Source of the DNA: UBA4656 sp002405525
Lineage (GTDB): Bacteria > Pseudomonadota > Gammaproteobacteria > Xanthomonadales > Ahniellaceae
Reading direction: 5' to 3'
Length of the DNA: 7,543 bases
NCBI GenBank assembly: GCA_036723735.1
Contig: DAIMGT010000108.1
Coordinates: 1-7,543, forward strand
Of the stretch, positions 7,075-7,543 are shown piece by piece. Numbering within the stretch: the first letter of the stretch is position 1; every line of letters begins with the position of its first letter. A program made the translations under genes and the position numbers. The notes below the pieces were generated by a model. That model had not been told where the DNA came from and ran no database searches. It saw only the letters and a list, made by a program, of their open reading frames with translations.

Positions 7075-7080
7075 TATCAT
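7075..7080 (+). promoter_or_regulatory. Candidate -10 box for the sugar dehydrogenase gene
   Basis: TATCAT (4 of 6 matches to TATAAT) lies 26 bases before the ATG at 7107 in an otherwise G/C-dominated gap. No good -35 hexamer is seen 15-18 bp upstream. Confidence 0.3.
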
Positions 7081-7084
7081 CCGG

Positions 7085-7100
7085 ACTCCGCTTCCGGAGT
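7085..7100 (+). promoter_or_regulatory. Hairpin containing the ribosome binding site of the sugar dehydrogenase gene
   Basis: ACTCCG (7085-7090), loop CTTC, CGGAGT (7095-7100) form a perfect 6-bp stem. The Shine-Dalgarno GGAG (7096-7099), 7 bases before the ATG, is inside the right arm. If the transcript begins upstream of 7085 the site would be base-paired. If it begins near 7087, as the TATCAT box suggests, the stem would be partly lost. Confidence 0.5.
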
Positions 7101-7106
7101 ATCGCC

Positions 7107-7543
7107 ATGCGCCTGATCGCCGTCGCCCTGCTGCTGGCCTCCGCCCCCGCGCTGGCCCAGCCGAAGATGGAATCGCTGGTCCTGCCGCCGGGCTTCAAGG
7201 CGGAAGTTTTCGCCAAGGATCTGCGCAATGCGCGCTCGATGACGCTCGGCGCCCAGGGCACGCTGTTCGTCGGCACCCGAGACGCCGGCGTGGTCCATGC
7301 CATCTCGCACGATGGCAAGACGGCGCAGAAGGTGCACACGATCACCAAGGGCCTCAACATGCCCAATGGCGTGGCGTTCCGCGACGGCGCCCTCTACGTG
7401 GCCGAGGTCAGCCGCATCCTTCGCTTCGACGGCATCGAGTCCGCGCTGGCCGACCCGCCCCAGCCGGTGGTGGTGGCCGACGACCTGCCGACCGAGCGCC
7501 ACCACGGCTGGAAGTTCATCGCCTTCGGCCCCGACGGCAAGCT
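7107..7543 (+). CDS. PQQ-dependent sugar dehydrogenase, glucose/sorbosone dehydrogenase family (5' part, runs off the window)
   Basis: This is the first 145 complete codons of an exported beta-propeller dehydrogenase. Residues 1-17 are a Sec signal peptide (MRLIAVALLL core, ALA at 15-17 before Q18), so the enzyme should be periplasmic. The mature start LPPGFKAEVFA (26-36) and the blade segments GTLFVGTR (51-58), NMPNGVAF (84-91), YVAEVSRILRF (97-107) and RHHGWKFIAFGPDGKL (131-146) are typical of the L-sorbosone/glucose dehydrogenase family. One of H132/H133 is a likely equivalent of the catalytic base near PQQ. The start ATG has GGAG at a 7-base spacing. Family members are usually about 380-450 residues, so roughly two thirds lie beyond the right edge. 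PQQ dependence and sugar substrate are family inference; many homologues are uncharacterised. It is divergent from fadH with a 135-bp gap. Confidence 0.85.
   Translation, partial: MRLIAVALLLASAPALAQPKMESLVLPPGFKAEVFAKDLRNARSMTLGAQGTLFVGTRDAGVVHAISHDGKTAQKVHTITKGLNMPNGVAFRDGALYVAEVSRILRFDGIESALADPPQPVVVADDLPTERHHGWKFIAFGPDGK

Noticed and set aside
4744..7080. Upstream extension of the S9 peptidase frame, open on the minus strand to 7080 (about 1435 residues in total)
   Set aside because: The added part overlaps fadH in another frame. Its translation is Arg/Ala/Pro/Gly-rich low-complexity, and a strong ribosome binding site and signal peptide mark the real start at 4743. Open frames of this length are expected from GC-rich codon bias.
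1..7543. Possible defence, mobile or CRISPR-type system
   Set aside because: No direct repeats with spacers, transposase, integrase, toxin-antitoxin or nuclease motifs were seen on either strand. All substantial coding regions are explained by five ordinary enzyme families.

Overview
The window is a very GC-rich stretch (visibly well over 65% G+C, with strong G/C third-position bias) of a Gram-negative bacterial chromosome. Several proteins carry Sec-type signal peptides. A FadH-type dienoyl-CoA reductase sits next to exported M20 and S9 peptidases, and one intergenic gap holds imperfect palindromes of the type I remember from Xanthomonadaceae (Lysobacter, Luteimonas, Stenotrophomonas, Xanthomonas). 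That family is my best guess for the host. It rests on style and recollection, not on a marker gene.

Layout from left to right: (1) A SpoIIE/PP2C-type serine phosphatase on the minus strand (63-1349), probably a signalling output protein. Its 3' neighbour would begin at or beyond the left edge. (2) A 106-bp divergent gap, then an exported M20-family amidohydrolase/carboxypeptidase on the plus strand (1456-2763). (3) Convergent to it, with only 9 bp between the stop codons, an exported S9-family serine peptidase on the minus strand (2773-4743). (4) A 203-bp gap (4744-4946) with two repeat-like elements, a 9-bp-stem hairpin and a weak candidate promoter for the S9 gene. (5) A 2,4-dienoyl-CoA reductase on the minus strand (4947-6971), with every expected flavin, Fe-S and active-site residue in place. 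(6) A 135-bp divergent gap, then the 5' end of an exported PQQ-type (sorbosone/glucose dehydrogenase-like) sugar dehydrogenase on the plus strand (7107 to the right edge).

Functionally these are mostly independent housekeeping or scavenging genes. The two convergent hydrolases plausibly both degrade peptides or acylated amino acids in the periplasm. FadH serves beta-oxidation of polyunsaturated fatty acids in the cytoplasm. The sugar dehydrogenase is a periplasmic oxidase-type enzyme. The phosphatase looks like the output of a partner-switching or stress pathway. No mobile element, CRISPR array, RNA gene or defence system is visible, and I do not see a clearly novel multi-gene system. The points most worth a second look are the repeat cassette at the fadH 3' end, a hairpin that would cover the ribosome binding site of the sugar dehydrogenase gene, and the unclassified N-terminal half of the phosphatase.
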